A program made the position numbers and the translations under genes. 64,000 nucleotides of DNA, from contig JAOMTQ010000003.1 of NCBI GenBank assembly GCA_028355955.1, positions 44,438 to 108,437 on the forward strand. Reading direction: 5' to 3'. This document shows, piece after piece, positions 39,005 through 47,418 of the stretch; position 1 is the first letter of the stretch; each line of letters starts with the position of its first letter. The notes below the pieces were generated by a model that saw only the letters and a program-made list of their open reading frames with translations, did no database searches and was not told the DNA's origin. Source of the DNA: Methylophilaceae bacterium (GTDB lineage Bacteria; Pseudomonadota; Gammaproteobacteria; Burkholderiales; Methylophilaceae).

Positions 39005-39538
39005 CTAGTTAACTGCTACTTTTTTTGCTCTAAAAAAAGTATAAGACAATGTTAAGGCAGTCACTTCCTCCGGTAAATCTTTATCAACTTCAAACCTTAC
39101 TACCATTTCCTTAACTTCGCCAGGTTTTAATAACTGGTTTATAAAACAAAAGCATTCAGCTTTTTTAAAATATAACGATGCAATCTGAGGAGAAACACTC
39201 GGTATAGCCTGTCCTGTCACATCGCCATTATATAAATTCTCAACGACGTATGTCGCTTCATAAAACTTTCCTGGCTGAACCTTCATAGTCTTAACATTTG
39301 ACTTTAATTTCCAAGGTAAATCGCCATTAATGTTTGAATCAAACCTTATTTTCACAATTCGATCAGACTTGTATTCTTCTTTCACCTCACTCTCGACTAC
39401 ACGAATTGTTTTGCCATTTAACCCAGTGATTTTACAAAATACATCATACAATGGGACCATGGCGTAACCAAAACCAAACATTAGTATTGTCACTAAAAAC
39501 AACGTAAATGCAGTCTTTTTTGTGCCCTTGTTATCCAT
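39005..39538 (-). CDS. ctaG: Cytochrome c oxidase assembly protein CtaG (Cox11)
   Basis: Membrane-tethered copper chaperone that helps form the CuB centre of subunit I. The 177-residue protein has one N-terminal helix and a periplasmic immunoglobulin-like domain with the copper-binding cysteine pair in KAECFCFINQLLKPGE (CFCF) near residue 130. VPLYDVFCKITGLNG after the helix is a family signature. It begins immediately after the stop of a 38-codon assembly ORF (TAA then ATG). Confidence 0.96.
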   Translation of the reverse strand: MDNKGTKKTAFTLFLVTILMFGFGYAMVPLYDVFCKITGLNGKTIRVVESEVKEEYKSDRIVKIRFDSNINGDLPWKLKSNVKTMKVQPGKFYEATYVVENLYNGDVTGQAIPSVSPQIASLYFKKAECFCFINQLLKPGEVKEMVVRFEVDKDLPEEVTALTLSYTFFRAKKVAVN

Positions 39539-39655
39539 TTAAAATGTAAACATCAAAACAAATAACCCATAGAAAGAGCAAGCCATTAAACCTAATATTA
39601 TTGCTAATCGCTTATTTTTTTTATTAAGCTTTATCTTCCTATCTGACGATTTCAT
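39539..39655 (-). CDS. Cytochrome oxidase small assembly protein, 38 residues
   Basis: Too short for the ORF track. It encodes 38 residues: a basic N-terminus MKSSDRKIKLNKKNKR, then one membrane helix LAIILGLMACSFYGLFVLMF. Position and form match the small assembly protein found between coxA and ctaG in Betaproteobacteria. Its ATG overlaps the coxA stop by one base (TAATG), and its stop directly abuts the ctaG ATG. This tight packing argues that it is translated. Biochemical function is not established. Confidence 0.82.
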   Translation of the reverse strand: MKSSDRKIKLNKKNKRLAIILGLMACSFYGLFVLMFTF

Positions 39656-41253
39656 TAACCGTTTTCAAGCATTTCTTTTCTAATTTTAGGCGGTGTTTCG
39701 AATGTATGGAATGGTGCAGGTGATGGAACTGTCCATTCAAGACCTCTCGCTCCTTCCCAAGATACTGCTTTCGCTTTTTTACCACCTAAAGCACACTTTA
39801 TTACAATATAAATAAATAGTAACTGTGTGAGGCCATAAGCAAACCCACCAATGCTTGATATCATATTGAAATCAGCAAACTGGATATTATAGTCGGGTAT
39901 TCTTCTTGGCATTCCTGCAAGTCCTAAGAAATGCTGAGGGAAGAAAAGGACATTAGCTGCTATTGTAGAAAGCCAAAAGTGTATCTTTCCTAGCCTTTCG
40001 TCATACATGTGACCTGTCCATTTTGGAAGCCAGTAGTATACTGCCCCCATTAAGGCAAATACCGCACCCGTAAGAAGAACATAATGGAAATGAGCTACAA
40101 CGAAATAAGTGTCATGATACTGAAAGTCAACTGGAGTAATACCTAACATCAGTCCAGAAAAACCACCGATGGTAAATAATATAACGAATGCTATTGCAAA
40201 TAACATAGGGGTTTCAAAGGTCATTGATCCCCTCCACATAGTAGCCATCCAGTTAAATACTTTTACCCCAGTAGGAACTGCAATCAACATTGTTGCATAC
40301 ATAAAGAATAATTCACCTTTGATGGGAAGCCCTACAGTAAACATATGGTGAGCCCAAACAAAAAATGACAGAATTGCAATCGAGGCAGTCGCGTAAACCA
40401 TAGATGCATAGCCGAATAATGGCTTTCTTGAAAATGTTGGGATAATTGAAGAAACTATTCCAAAGGCCGGTAAGGCTAAAATATAAACTTCAGGATGTCC
40501 AAAGAACCAGAAAATGTGTTGGAACAACACAGGGTCTCCTCCACCAGCTGCACTAAAAAAACTCGTTCCAAAGTATTTGTCTGTAAGAAGCATTGTTACT
40601 GCCCCTGCTAAAACTGGTAATGAAGCAATTAATAAAAATGAAGTAATAACCCAAGTCCAAACAAATAACGGCATTTGCATCAATGACATACCTGGTGCTC
40701 TCATATTGAACACTGTCGCAATAATGTTAATTGCACCCATTATTGATGATATCCCCAAAAAATGAACGGCAAATATCAGAAATGGGAATGCATCTCCTGT
40801 TTGAAGGACAAGTGGCGGATACATCGTCCATCCACCTGCAGGGCCACCACCTTGCATAAATATTGTGCTTAAAAGCAAAGCAAAAGCAAATGGGAGTATC
40901 CAGAAACTCATATTGTTCATCCTTGGTAAAGCCATATCAGGAGCCCCAATCATTAAAGGTATCATCCAGTTTGCAAGACCTACTCCTGCAGGCATAACGG
41001 CCCCGAAAATCATTACTAAGGCATGAATGGTCACCATAGAGTTATAAAATTGAGGGTCTACAAATTGCAAACCAGGTTGAAACAATTCGGCACGAATAAT
41101 CATGGCCATGGCACCACCAACAAAAAACATTGTAAGTGCAAATATCAAATATAGCGTACCAATGTCTTTATGATTGGTAGAGAAAAACCAACGCTTCAAT
41201 CCGGTTGGCTTGTGATCATGATCATGATGTGTATCTTTTACTAATGTGCTCAT
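39655..41253 (-). CDS. coxA: Cytochrome c oxidase subunit I
   Basis: Catalytic heme-copper subunit with twelve membrane helices, binding heme a, heme a3 and CuB. The 532-residue protein has the heme a ligand region in NSMVTIHALVMIFG, the CuB/Tyr motif in FGHPEVYILALPAFG, the CuB histidine pair in WAHHMFTVG, the K-channel region near it, and heme ligands in YFVVAHFHYVL. The N-terminus is histidine-rich (DTHHDHDHK). It follows coxB by 29 bases and is coupled to the small assembly ORF by TAATG. Confidence 0.98.
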   Translation of the reverse strand: MSTLVKDTHHDHDHKPTGLKRWFFSTNHKDIGTLYLIFALTMFFVGGAMAMIIRAELFQPGLQFVDPQFYNSMVTIHALVMIFGAVMPAGVGLANWMIPLMIGAPDMALPRMNNMSFWILPFAFALLLSTIFMQGGGPAGGWTMYPPLVLQTGDAFPFLIFAVHFLGISSIMGAINIIATVFNMRAPGMSLMQMPLFVWTWVITSFLLIASLPVLAGAVTMLLTDKYFGTSFFSAAGGGDPVLFQHIFWFFGHPEVYILALPAFGIVSSIIPTFSRKPLFGYASMVYATASIAILSFFVWAHHMFTVGLPIKGELFFMYATMLIAVPTGVKVFNWMATMWRGSMTFETPMLFAIAFVILFTIGGFSGLMLGITPVDFQYHDTYFVVAHFHYVLLTGAVFALMGAVYYWLPKWTGHMYDERLGKIHFWLSTIAANVLFFPQHFLGLAGMPRRIPDYNIQFADFNMISSIGGFAYGLTQLLFIYIVIKCALGGKKAKAVSWEGARGLEWTVPSPAPFHTFETPPKIRKEMLENG

Positions 41254-41282
41254 AATTGCTTCCTAAATTAAAATTTTAAATA

Positions 41283-42422
41283 TTATTTTGTTTGATTCTT
41301 TCTTGCTTCAGCCACTTCTTTTGGTTGAATAAGGTCACCCGTATTATTTCCCCAAGCATTTCTCTCGTATGTAGTTACAGTAGCAATTTCTACGTCAGAT
41401 AGCTGGTCACCAAATTTTGGCATCAGATTTTTACCATAAATAATTCTATATAAATGCTCAAGTGTATTTTCTTTTTTCAATGCAATTTCACTTCCGGCCA
41501 GAGCAGGGAATGCACCAGGGACACCTTGACCATTTGCTTGGTGGCACATTAGGCATTGTTTTTTATAGACTTTCTCACCCTCAGCCATAGACTCATCCAT
41601 TGTCAAGGTTTTATTTTGTGACTCTAATGCGGCCAGTTTTAATGCTTTTCTATCTTCTATCCATGCTTCGTAGTCTTCCATAGAAACAGCTTTAACAACT
41701 ATAGGCATATAACCATGACCCTTTCCACAAATTTCAGTACAGTTACCACGATAAGTTCCGGGCTCCTCGATTATTGCCCAATTATCGTTTATGAAACCAG
41801 GTATTGCATCACGCTTCCAACCCAGCTCCGGAACCCACCAAGCATGAATTACATCCTCAGCAGTTGTTAATATTCTTAGTTTTGTATTTACAGGGACTAC
41901 AAGTGGCTCATCTACATCTAAAAGATAATTCTCATACTCCATTGGATTTTGTCCAGAATCTCTTTGAGCAACCTCTTGGCTCTTAGCATCAAGTGAGCTA
42001 TATAAGGTAATATCTTCATCAAGATAATCATATTTCCATTTCCATTGAATCCCGGTAGCTTTAATGGTTATTTTTGCTTCGGAAGTATCATCCATTTTAA
42101 TAAGTAATTTTGTTGCAGGAATAGCCAGCGCAATGATTATTGCAGTCGGAACTATTGTCCATATAATTTCTACAGTTGTACTGTGAGAAAATTTAGAAGC
42201 TTTAGCTCCCTTAGATTTTCTATGATGAAATATTGACCAAAACATAACACCAAATACTAAAATTCCGATTACAGTTACCACCCAAAGTGTAAGCATGTGC
42301 ATATCATAAATTTCTTTACTGATGGGAGTCACTCCCTGGGTCATGTTAAGACCCCAATCAGCTAATGCTGTGAGTGGAGTGAATAGTATAAGGGCAAGAA
42401 ACTTTTGATAAATTGATTTCAA
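41283..42422 (-). CDS. coxB: Cytochrome c oxidase subunit II with fused cytochrome c domain
   Basis: Subunit II carrying the CuA centre, with an added C-terminal monoheme cytochrome c domain, so electrons can enter through a tethered heme. The 379-residue protein has a signal sequence ending at LADWGLN, two membrane helices, the CuA ligands in HAWWVPELGWKRDAIPG and CTEICGKGHGYM (~residues 180-235), and the heme motif CLMCH near 295 with an axial methionine in NLMPKFGDQ. It is the first gene of the coxB-coxA-sap-ctaG-coxC run. Confidence 0.96.
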   Translation of the reverse strand: MKSIYQKFLALILFTPLTALADWGLNMTQGVTPISKEIYDMHMLTLWVVTVIGILVFGVMFWSIFHHRKSKGAKASKFSHSTTVEIIWTIVPTAIIIALAIPATKLLIKMDDTSEAKITIKATGIQWKWKYDYLDEDITLYSSLDAKSQEVAQRDSGQNPMEYENYLLDVDEPLVVPVNTKLRILTTAEDVIHAWWVPELGWKRDAIPGFINDNWAIIEEPGTYRGNCTEICGKGHGYMPIVVKAVSMEDYEAWIEDRKALKLAALESQNKTLTMDESMAEGEKVYKKQCLMCHQANGQGVPGAFPALAGSEIALKKENTLEHLYRIIYGKNLMPKFGDQLSDVEIATVTTYERNAWGNNTGDLIQPKEVAEARKNQTK

Positions 42423-42677
42423 TTTGAATTACCTTTAAATTAATTAATATGTTTATTAAATTTCATTACTAAAGCTCATATCAATGACACAACAAAGCCA
42501 TTTAAATTCCAACAAAAGAAGCACTGGAGATATTAACTCAGATTTTTTCTGATTTTGTTACCAAATTGTAACAATTTTATCAGCAAAAAAAAAGTATTTC
42601 AATTAAACAAATACAATTTTTTAAAATTTTAATCTAAGTAATAACCATTTATATTGTAGGGTTACTCTAGTCCCAAT
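42423..42677. other. Intergenic region upstream of coxB containing a palindrome
   Basis: This 255-base region is the longest gap without a gene. It should hold the cox operon promoter, but I see no convincing -35/-10 pair. At 42555-42574 there is a perfect inverted repeat, TTGTTAC-CAAATT-GTAACAA, followed by TTTT on the plus strand. It may be an operator for coxB or a weak terminator. No small ORF or RNA gene is evident. Confidence 0.45.
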
Positions 42678-43139
42678 TCAAAGAGTTTTCAACAAGTTAA
42701 ATAATTTTTTTCTATCCTCATCATTTATTTTTGATCCAATGAATGTCTTGGTACCTGATCTTGATATATAAATCTCTGAATGTTTTAAGTTGGTGGGTGG
42801 GATAAAATAAAATTTTGCCCACTCTTTAATAAATTTAACATTAGAGATTTTTTTTCCTTGAACAAAAGAAATTTCTATTTCAGTTGGTCCTATTATAATC
42901 TTTTCATAGAACGTACTCTTTAAAGCCGTTACATATAAAGCATATCCTAAAAATATTGTTTCAACCCCATAAAATGGAATTGCTAAATAAAGATTTATAT
43001 AACTTAAAACAATTGCGATGATTAGGATTAAAATAACAAAACAGAGGTATATTTTTTTTATTAATGACCATGACATTGCTGGATTAGGCCGAACAATGAT
43101 CTCATGTGTCTCTGGTTTAATTAACTTATGTTCAATCAT
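42678..43139 (-). CDS. DUF2244-like membrane protein
   Basis: A 153-residue protein with two adjacent membrane helices (~residues 28-75), then a soluble domain with KIIIGPTEIEISFVQGKK. The layout and position upstream of coxB match DUF2244 proteins associated with cytochrome oxidase genes; function unknown. The track ORF begins at 43271 but its first 44 residues translate the tRNA-Leu gene and its flanks, so I use ATG 43139 (MIEHKLIKPET). No strong ribosome site is visible there. Confidence 0.7.
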   Translation of the reverse strand: MIEHKLIKPETHEIIVRPNPAMSWSLIKKIYLCFVILILIIAIVLSYINLYLAIPFYGVETIFLGYALYVTALKSTFYEKIIIGPTEIEISFVQGKKISNVKFIKEWAKFYFIPPTNLKHSEIYISRSGTKTFIGSKINDEDRKKLFNLLKTL

Positions 43140-43160
43140 GATTAAATTTATAATACTTAA

Positions 43161-43247
43161 TGGTGCCGAGAGAGAGAATCGAACTCTCACGCTGTTGCCA
43201 GCGCGGGATTTTGAATCCCGTGCGTCTACCAGTTCCGCCATCCCGGC
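43161..43247 (-). tRNA. tRNA-Leu (anticodon CAA)
   Basis: On the minus strand the 87-base gene begins GCCGGGATGGCGGAACTGG and ends TCTCGGCACCA, with the CCA encoded. The acceptor stem GCCGGGA pairs with TCTCGGC, with one G-T pair. The anticodon stem CGGGA/TCCCG encloses TTCAAAA, giving anticodon CAA for UUG codons. The long variable arm (TGGCAACAGCG region) and the GTTCGATTC T-arm fit a class II leucine tRNA. Confidence 0.96.
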
Positions 43248-43261
43248 TAAAATAAGCCGTA

Positions 43262-43290
43262 AGTATATCAACCAATGACGCTTATGGAAA
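43262..43290 (-). promoter_or_regulatory. Putative promoter of tRNA-Leu, overlapping the queA start
   Basis: Minus strand TTTCCA, a 17-base spacer, then TATACT, ending 15 bases before the mature tRNA 5' end. The -35 match is only four of six. It overlaps the first codons of queA on the other strand. Confidence 0.4.
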
Positions 43291-44327
43291 TCGATGATTT
43301 TGATTACGAACTCCCGCCAAACTTAATTGCTCAGCAACCTCCAAAAATTCGTGGTGATAGCAAATTAATCGTTGTTAATCCAAACAAAAGTAGCCTTATA
43401 GATAGTCATTGTAAAAATTTTTATGAATACCTTTCTCCCAATGATCTATTAATTTTTAATGATACTAAGGTAATCAAGGCAAGATTATTTGGAGAAAAAA
43501 TCACCGGAGGCAAGGTTGAGCTTTTAATAGAAAATATTATAAATTCTAATAATGCACTTGTAATGATTAAAACTTCAAAAAAAGTACAGATTGGCCTGAA
43601 AATATTTATTACTAAATCTATTTTTTTGGAAGTAACAGAGCTTAGTGAAAAATTATTTCAAGTTAAATTATTTGGATCTACTTTTACAAGGTTGCTTGAG
43701 GAATTTGGTCATGTCCCACTTCCCCCATACATTAATAGGAATGATGAAGCAGAAGACATAGAAAGATACCAAACGACGTTTGCTAAAAATTTAGGTGCGG
43801 TCGCAGCTCCAACGGCTGGGCTCCACTTTACAGAAAATGATTTCTTAGGATTTAAACAACATAAAATTAGCTATAACTTTTTAACACTACATGTAGGTTC
43901 TGGGACATTTCAACCTGTCAAAACTAAAAATATTTCTGATCACCAAATGCACTATGAATATTTTAATATTTCTGAAAAGCTAAAAGACCAAATTCTAAAT
44001 ACTAAAAAGGAAGGTGGTCGTATTATTGCGGTTGGAACAACGTGCATGAGAGCACTTGAAGCTTCATTTGTTGATAATGAAATTAGAACGGGTAATCAAA
44101 AAACTAATATATTTATAACTCCTGGATATCAATTTAATATAGTTGATGGTTTATTCACTAATTTTCACCTTCCAAAAAGTACGCTTCTTATGCTAGTGTC
44201 TGCATTTGCTGGTTATGAATTTACAAAAAAAATATATACTCATGCTATCAATAAGAAATACCGGTTCTTTAGCTATGGTGATGCAATATTTATTGAACAA
44301 AAAATGCTTAAAAAAGACTTATATTAA
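43275..44327 (+). CDS. queA: S-adenosylmethionine:tRNA ribosyltransferase-isomerase
   Basis: Queuosine pathway enzyme that builds epoxyqueuosine on tRNA from SAM. The 350-residue protein has FDYELPPNLIAQQP at the start, LLIFNDTKVIKARLFG near 60, VPLPPYINR near 150, the GAVAAPTAGLHFT active-site stretch near 175, LHVGSGTFQPV and YGDAIFI at the end. ATG 43275 is the track start; ATG 43284 (MEIDDFDYEL) is also plausible. The gene is divergent from tRNA-Leu. tgt is not in the window. Confidence 0.95.
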   Translation: MTLMEIDDFDYELPPNLIAQQPPKIRGDSKLIVVNPNKSSLIDSHCKNFYEYLSPNDLLIFNDTKVIKARLFGEKITGGKVELLIENIINSNNALVMIKTSKKVQIGLKIFITKSIFLEVTELSEKLFQVKLFGSTFTRLLEEFGHVPLPPYINRNDEAEDIERYQTTFAKNLGAVAAPTAGLHFTENDFLGFKQHKISYNFLTLHVGSGTFQPVKTKNISDHQMHYEYFNISEKLKDQILNTKKEGGRIIAVGTTCMRALEASFVDNEIRTGNQKTNIFITPGYQFNIVDGLFTNFHLPKSTLLMLVSAFAGYEFTKKIYTHAINKKYRFFSYGDAIFIEQKMLKKDLY

Positions 44328-44352
44328 TAATTAATTAAATTGGAAAAATAAA

Positions 44353-45225
44353 ATGAAAAAAATCTTGCTTGTATTATTATCAGCCACTACAGTTTTTGCA
44401 TCTAATATAAATGCAGAGATAAAAGAACAAGCAGAACTTGTTTTTAAGATTCCTCTAAAAAAAGAACCAACAACGAGACCACAAACACTCGCTTATATTC
44501 CAGTAGAAAAAAAATATTATATTGCTGATGGCGGATTGGCGCCAATGGGTTCAAATAGTCAGGCGCCTATATCAAAATCTTTAATACATACTTATGATGA
44601 AAAAGGAAATTATATTGAATCAACCCGACCTGGCTTTGACAACCGATCAATTTATTTCAATACTAAAAAAGCTGAACTAGAAACAATTACATACAATGTA
44701 TCAGCTTCAGCTGGGTTTGCCCCAATGACAGGAATTTATACTTTAGAGCTTGATGACGATGGTTTATTAACAGGCAAGTCAAACGATATTATTAATACAG
44801 TTTTTGCTTTTGAAAGCTCCGGTACAATGCCATCTTTTGATGGTAAGAATAATTTATATTTTGCCAAACAAGAAAAATCTAACAAAGTCATTGTTGTTGA
44901 TGCACAGGAGTTCACTGCAAAAAAAACAATAGAACTTGATTTTAAAACACCAAATGTTAAGCCCTATGATGTTGCAAGTCATTTTATCGCCTTCACTGAT
45001 GTTAAAGATAACGAATTAATTTTACTTGACGTTGAAAATAAACGATTTTTGATTTACGACACTGAAGGTAAATATAAAGGTGAAAGCAAGTTACCCAAAA
45101 AATTAAAGTTACGTTCAAAAAATTATTTTAATGGACTTGGTTACACGCTTAACGGATATTATTTTGTTTACATTGATTCAGAAGGTGAGTTTGGTACTTA
45201 CCATGCTTACAAAGTGCTGGACTGA
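44353..45225 (+). CDS. Exported beta-propeller-like protein of unknown function
   Basis: A 290-residue secreted protein with a signal peptide (MKKILLVLLSATTVFASNINA). The mature part has repeated short beta-strand patterns such as TLAYIPVEKKYYIADGGLA, IHTYDEKGNYIES, KVIVVDAQEFTAKKTIEL and RFLIYDTEGKYKGE, resembling blades of an SMP-30/L-dopachrome-like propeller. I see no cysteine pairs or heme motif. It follows queA by 25 bases and may be co-transcribed. It abuts proS tail-to-tail with no gap. No function is assigned. Confidence 0.7.
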   Translation: MKKILLVLLSATTVFASNINAEIKEQAELVFKIPLKKEPTTRPQTLAYIPVEKKYYIADGGLAPMGSNSQAPISKSLIHTYDEKGNYIESTRPGFDNRSIYFNTKKAELETITYNVSASAGFAPMTGIYTLELDDDGLLTGKSNDIINTVFAFESSGTMPSFDGKNNLYFAKQEKSNKVIVVDAQEFTAKKTIELDFKTPNVKPYDVASHFIAFTDVKDNELILLDVENKRFLIYDTEGKYKGESKLPKKLKLRSKNYFNGLGYTLNGYYFVYIDSEGEFGTYHAYKVLD

Positions 45226-46458
45226 CTAATTACTGAGGTTATCTAACAATGCCTCAAGGTTAATTATTATTGAGTCTTGTTCACTTCGTTTTTTATACTC
45301 ATATTTGTTCTCTGATAACGTTTTATCGCCCACAGTGACTCTGTGAGGTATGCCGATCAAATCAGCTTCACTGAACATTACTCCTGGACGGAGACCTCTG
45401 TCGTCTAATAAGACATCAAAGCCTTTTTTAACTAAATCATCATAAAGTTTATCTGCATAGATTCTCACTTCCTTATTTTTATCATATCCAATTGGGGTAA
45501 TGATTACTTCAAAAGGTGCAATAGATGAAGGAAAGATAATGCCGTTTTCATCATGGCTTTGCTCAATTGTGGCCGCTACAATTCTTGAAACACCAATACC
45601 ATAACAACCCATAATGACTGGTTGTGATGAACCATCCTCTGCAATAAAGTTAGCAGACATTTTTTCGGAATATTTTGTCCCTAATTGAAAGATATGACCA
45701 ACTTCAATTCCTCGACATGTTTTAAATTTATCAATATTAGGATTATCTTTTGCTAACTCGATATTTGCAGCATAATCAGAATGTTCATCATAGACAAGAA
45801 CGTCTTCGCCAGAATCTGCTAAAACATGAAACTCGTGAGATGCGTCACCTCCAATAGCTCCATTATCTGCTGATACAGCTCTAAATTTTAATCCTATCCG
45901 ATTAAATATGTTCTCATATACTTTAAACATTTTTTGATATGTTTCTTTGAGGCAATCAAAATTTGTATGAAATGAATATGAATCTTTCATTAAAAATTCT
46001 CTTGCCCTCATAACGCCAAATCTTGGTCTTATCTCATCTCTAAATTTCATTTGAATTTGGTAAAAATTGATAGGAAGTTGTTTGTAACTATTGATTTCTT
46101 TTCTTATAATATCTGTTATCACTTCCTCATGCGTAGGTCCAAAACAAAACTCTTTCTCATGCCTATCTTTAATTTTTAACATTTGTGGGCCAAACTCTTC
46201 CCAACGTTCCGACTCTTTCCATAAGTCAGCGGGCTGAATAGCTGGCATTAATAGCTCTATACAATCTGCCTTATTAAGTTCATCCCTTATGATCATTTCG
46301 ATTTTTTTTAATACCCTAAAACCTAACGGCATAATTGTATATAAACCTGATCCAAGTAATCGAACCATTCCTGCTCTCACTAACAACTGATGGCTTAAAA
46401 GTTCTGCCTCTGCTGGAGATTCTTTTCTTGTTGCAATATAAAATTTTGATGCTCGCAT
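45226..46458 (-). CDS. proS: Prolyl-tRNA synthetase lacking the INS editing domain
   Basis: Class II synthetase charging tRNA-Pro. At 410 residues it is about 160 shorter than the usual ~570-residue bacterial enzyme. Motif 1 (residues ~60-75), motif 2 ([18 protein letters not shown], ~138-155) and motif 3 ([12 protein letters not shown], ~283-294) are present, as is the anticodon-binding domain (~315-410). The missing part is the INS domain between motifs 2 and 3: YAANIELA (~229-236) leads almost directly to [18 protein letters not shown] (~248-265), where E. coli carries ~180 residues. INS hydrolyses Ala-tRNA-Pro. The joins are clean and in frame, so it looks functional. Confidence 0.95.
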   Translation of the reverse strand: MRASKFYIATRKESPAEAELLSHQLLVRAGMVRLLGSGLYTIMPLGFRVLKKIEMIIRDELNKADCIELLMPAIQPADLWKESERWEEFGPQMLKIKDRHEKEFCFGPTHEEVITDIIRKEINSYKQLPINFYQIQMKFRDEIRPRFGVMRAREFLMKDSYSFHTNFDCLKETYQKMFKVYENIFNRIGLKFRAVSADNGAIGGDASHEFHVLADSGEDVLVYDEHSDYAANIELAKDNPNIDKFKTCRGIEVGHIFQLGTKYSEKMSANFIAEDGSSQPVIMGCYGIGVSRIVAATIEQSHDENGIIFPSSIAPFEVIITPIGYDKNKEVRIYADKLYDDLVKKGFDVLLDDRGLRPGVMFSEADLIGIPHRVTVGDKTLSENKYEYKKRSEQDSIIINLEALLDNLSN

Positions 46459-46461
46459 TTG

Positions 46462-46923
46462 TTAATTATTTCCCTTAAGTTCATCCCTTAATAATGATTG
46501 AAAATCATGCCATAACTTTTTCTTCATATCGGGGTTTACCAACATTTCATCTAAAGATGGCAATGATTTAATATTTGCATCTAGATCACTTAACCCCATT
46601 GAGTTAATACTCCCCAAAAAGAATATGTGGTGTATTGAATTCTTTTTTAATATTAAATCAATCTCGTCATCTTCTATATTTCTGAGGGATTTTGAATTTT
46701 CTGAAATAGAATTTATATAAACATGAACATTTTTAAATAATTCTTTTTCATCAGTTGTTAACTTCTCAAACTCAGGAACTATGATAGACACATTTAATTC
46801 TTTAAAAAAATATAAGCCAATATTAAATAAGGCATGCTTAATTTTTTTTGGTCTTGTTTTATTCAACCAAATTGGAAGTAAATTCAGCTCCTCATATGCA
46901 AATTTTTTATCTATCATAATCAT
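46462..46923 (-). CDS. HolD-like protein, possible DNA polymerase III psi subunit
   Basis: A 153-residue protein with no obvious match at first sight. Two features suggest a divergent psi subunit (HolD): the N-terminal pattern ELNLLPIWLNKTRPKK resembles the LGITQWSLRRP stretch of E. coli HolD, and the C-terminal PSLDEMLVNPDMKKKLWHDF resembles its PALTDLRANPTARAALWQQI. Gene order supports it, since holD adjoins rimI in E. coli. Its ATG directly follows the rimI stop. Psi links the clamp loader to single-strand binding protein through chi. Homology is by eye and needs profile confirmation. Confidence 0.6.
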   Translation of the reverse strand: MIMIDKKFAYEELNLLPIWLNKTRPKKIKHALFNIGLYFFKELNVSIIVPEFEKLTTDEKELFKNVHVYINSISENSKSLRNIEDDEIDLILKKNSIHHIFFLGSINSMGLSDLDANIKSLPSLDEMLVNPDMKKKLWHDFQSLLRDELKGNN

Positions 46924-47418
46924 TTATAAGCTTAATGCCATTAGAATGGCATCTTCATTTCCATTCGAAGTCTTGTAATAATTAGGTCGAATTCCAACCT
47001 CATTGAAACCTTTTTGTTCATACAATAGGATAGCATTTTTATTTGATCTCCTAACTTCTAAAAATAGATTCGAAGTTTTTCTTTCTAAGCAATTATTGAT
47101 TAGGTAGCTTATGATAGCTTTACCAAAACCTTGCCTATGAAGATGTTTACATACAGTGATATTTAAGAGTTCACATTCATCAGCTGCAAAGCATGCAATA
47201 TAATACCCAATAATCAATTCATCATCTTTTAACACTTGAAATAGATTGCCAGCACTTTTTGAGTCAAGAAAATTTCTTTTTGACCATGGTGAAATATGAC
47301 AATCTGCTTCAATCGAAACAATTTTTTCAATATCACTCAACTCTACATTTTTAAAGTTGGTTTTTTGTTTCTTTGTCTTTGGTATCAACTTTTCTTTCAC
47401 TAATAGTTTTTGCAACAT
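46924..47418 (-). CDS. rimI: Ribosomal-protein-alanine N-acetyltransferase RimI-like
   Basis: GNAT-fold acetyltransferase; in E. coli it acetylates the N-terminus of S18. Motifs are EADCHISPWSKRNF near residue 37, the acetyl-CoA loop VCKHLHRQGFGKAI near 88, and LEVRRSNKNAILLYEQKGF near 119. At 164 residues it has ~18 extra N-terminal residues compared with E. coli. The start at 47418 overlaps tsaB by 68 bases; GTG 47400 and TTG 47388 are alternatives, still overlapping. The tsaB-rimI order is conserved. Confidence 0.88.
   Translation of the reverse strand: MLQKLLVKEKLIPKTKKQKTNFKNVELSDIEKIVSIEADCHISPWSKRNFLDSKSAGNLFQVLKDDELIIGYYIACFAADECELLNITVCKHLHRQGFGKAIISYLINNCLERKTSNLFLEVRRSNKNAILLYEQKGFNEVGIRPNYYKTSNGNEDAILMALSL

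Noticed and set aside
43140-43271. N-terminal 44 residues of the ORF 42678..43271 (MIYLRLILAGMAELVDARDSK...)
   Set aside because: This stretch is the tRNA-Leu gene and its flanks read as protein, a well-known artefact. The gene is taken to begin at 43139.
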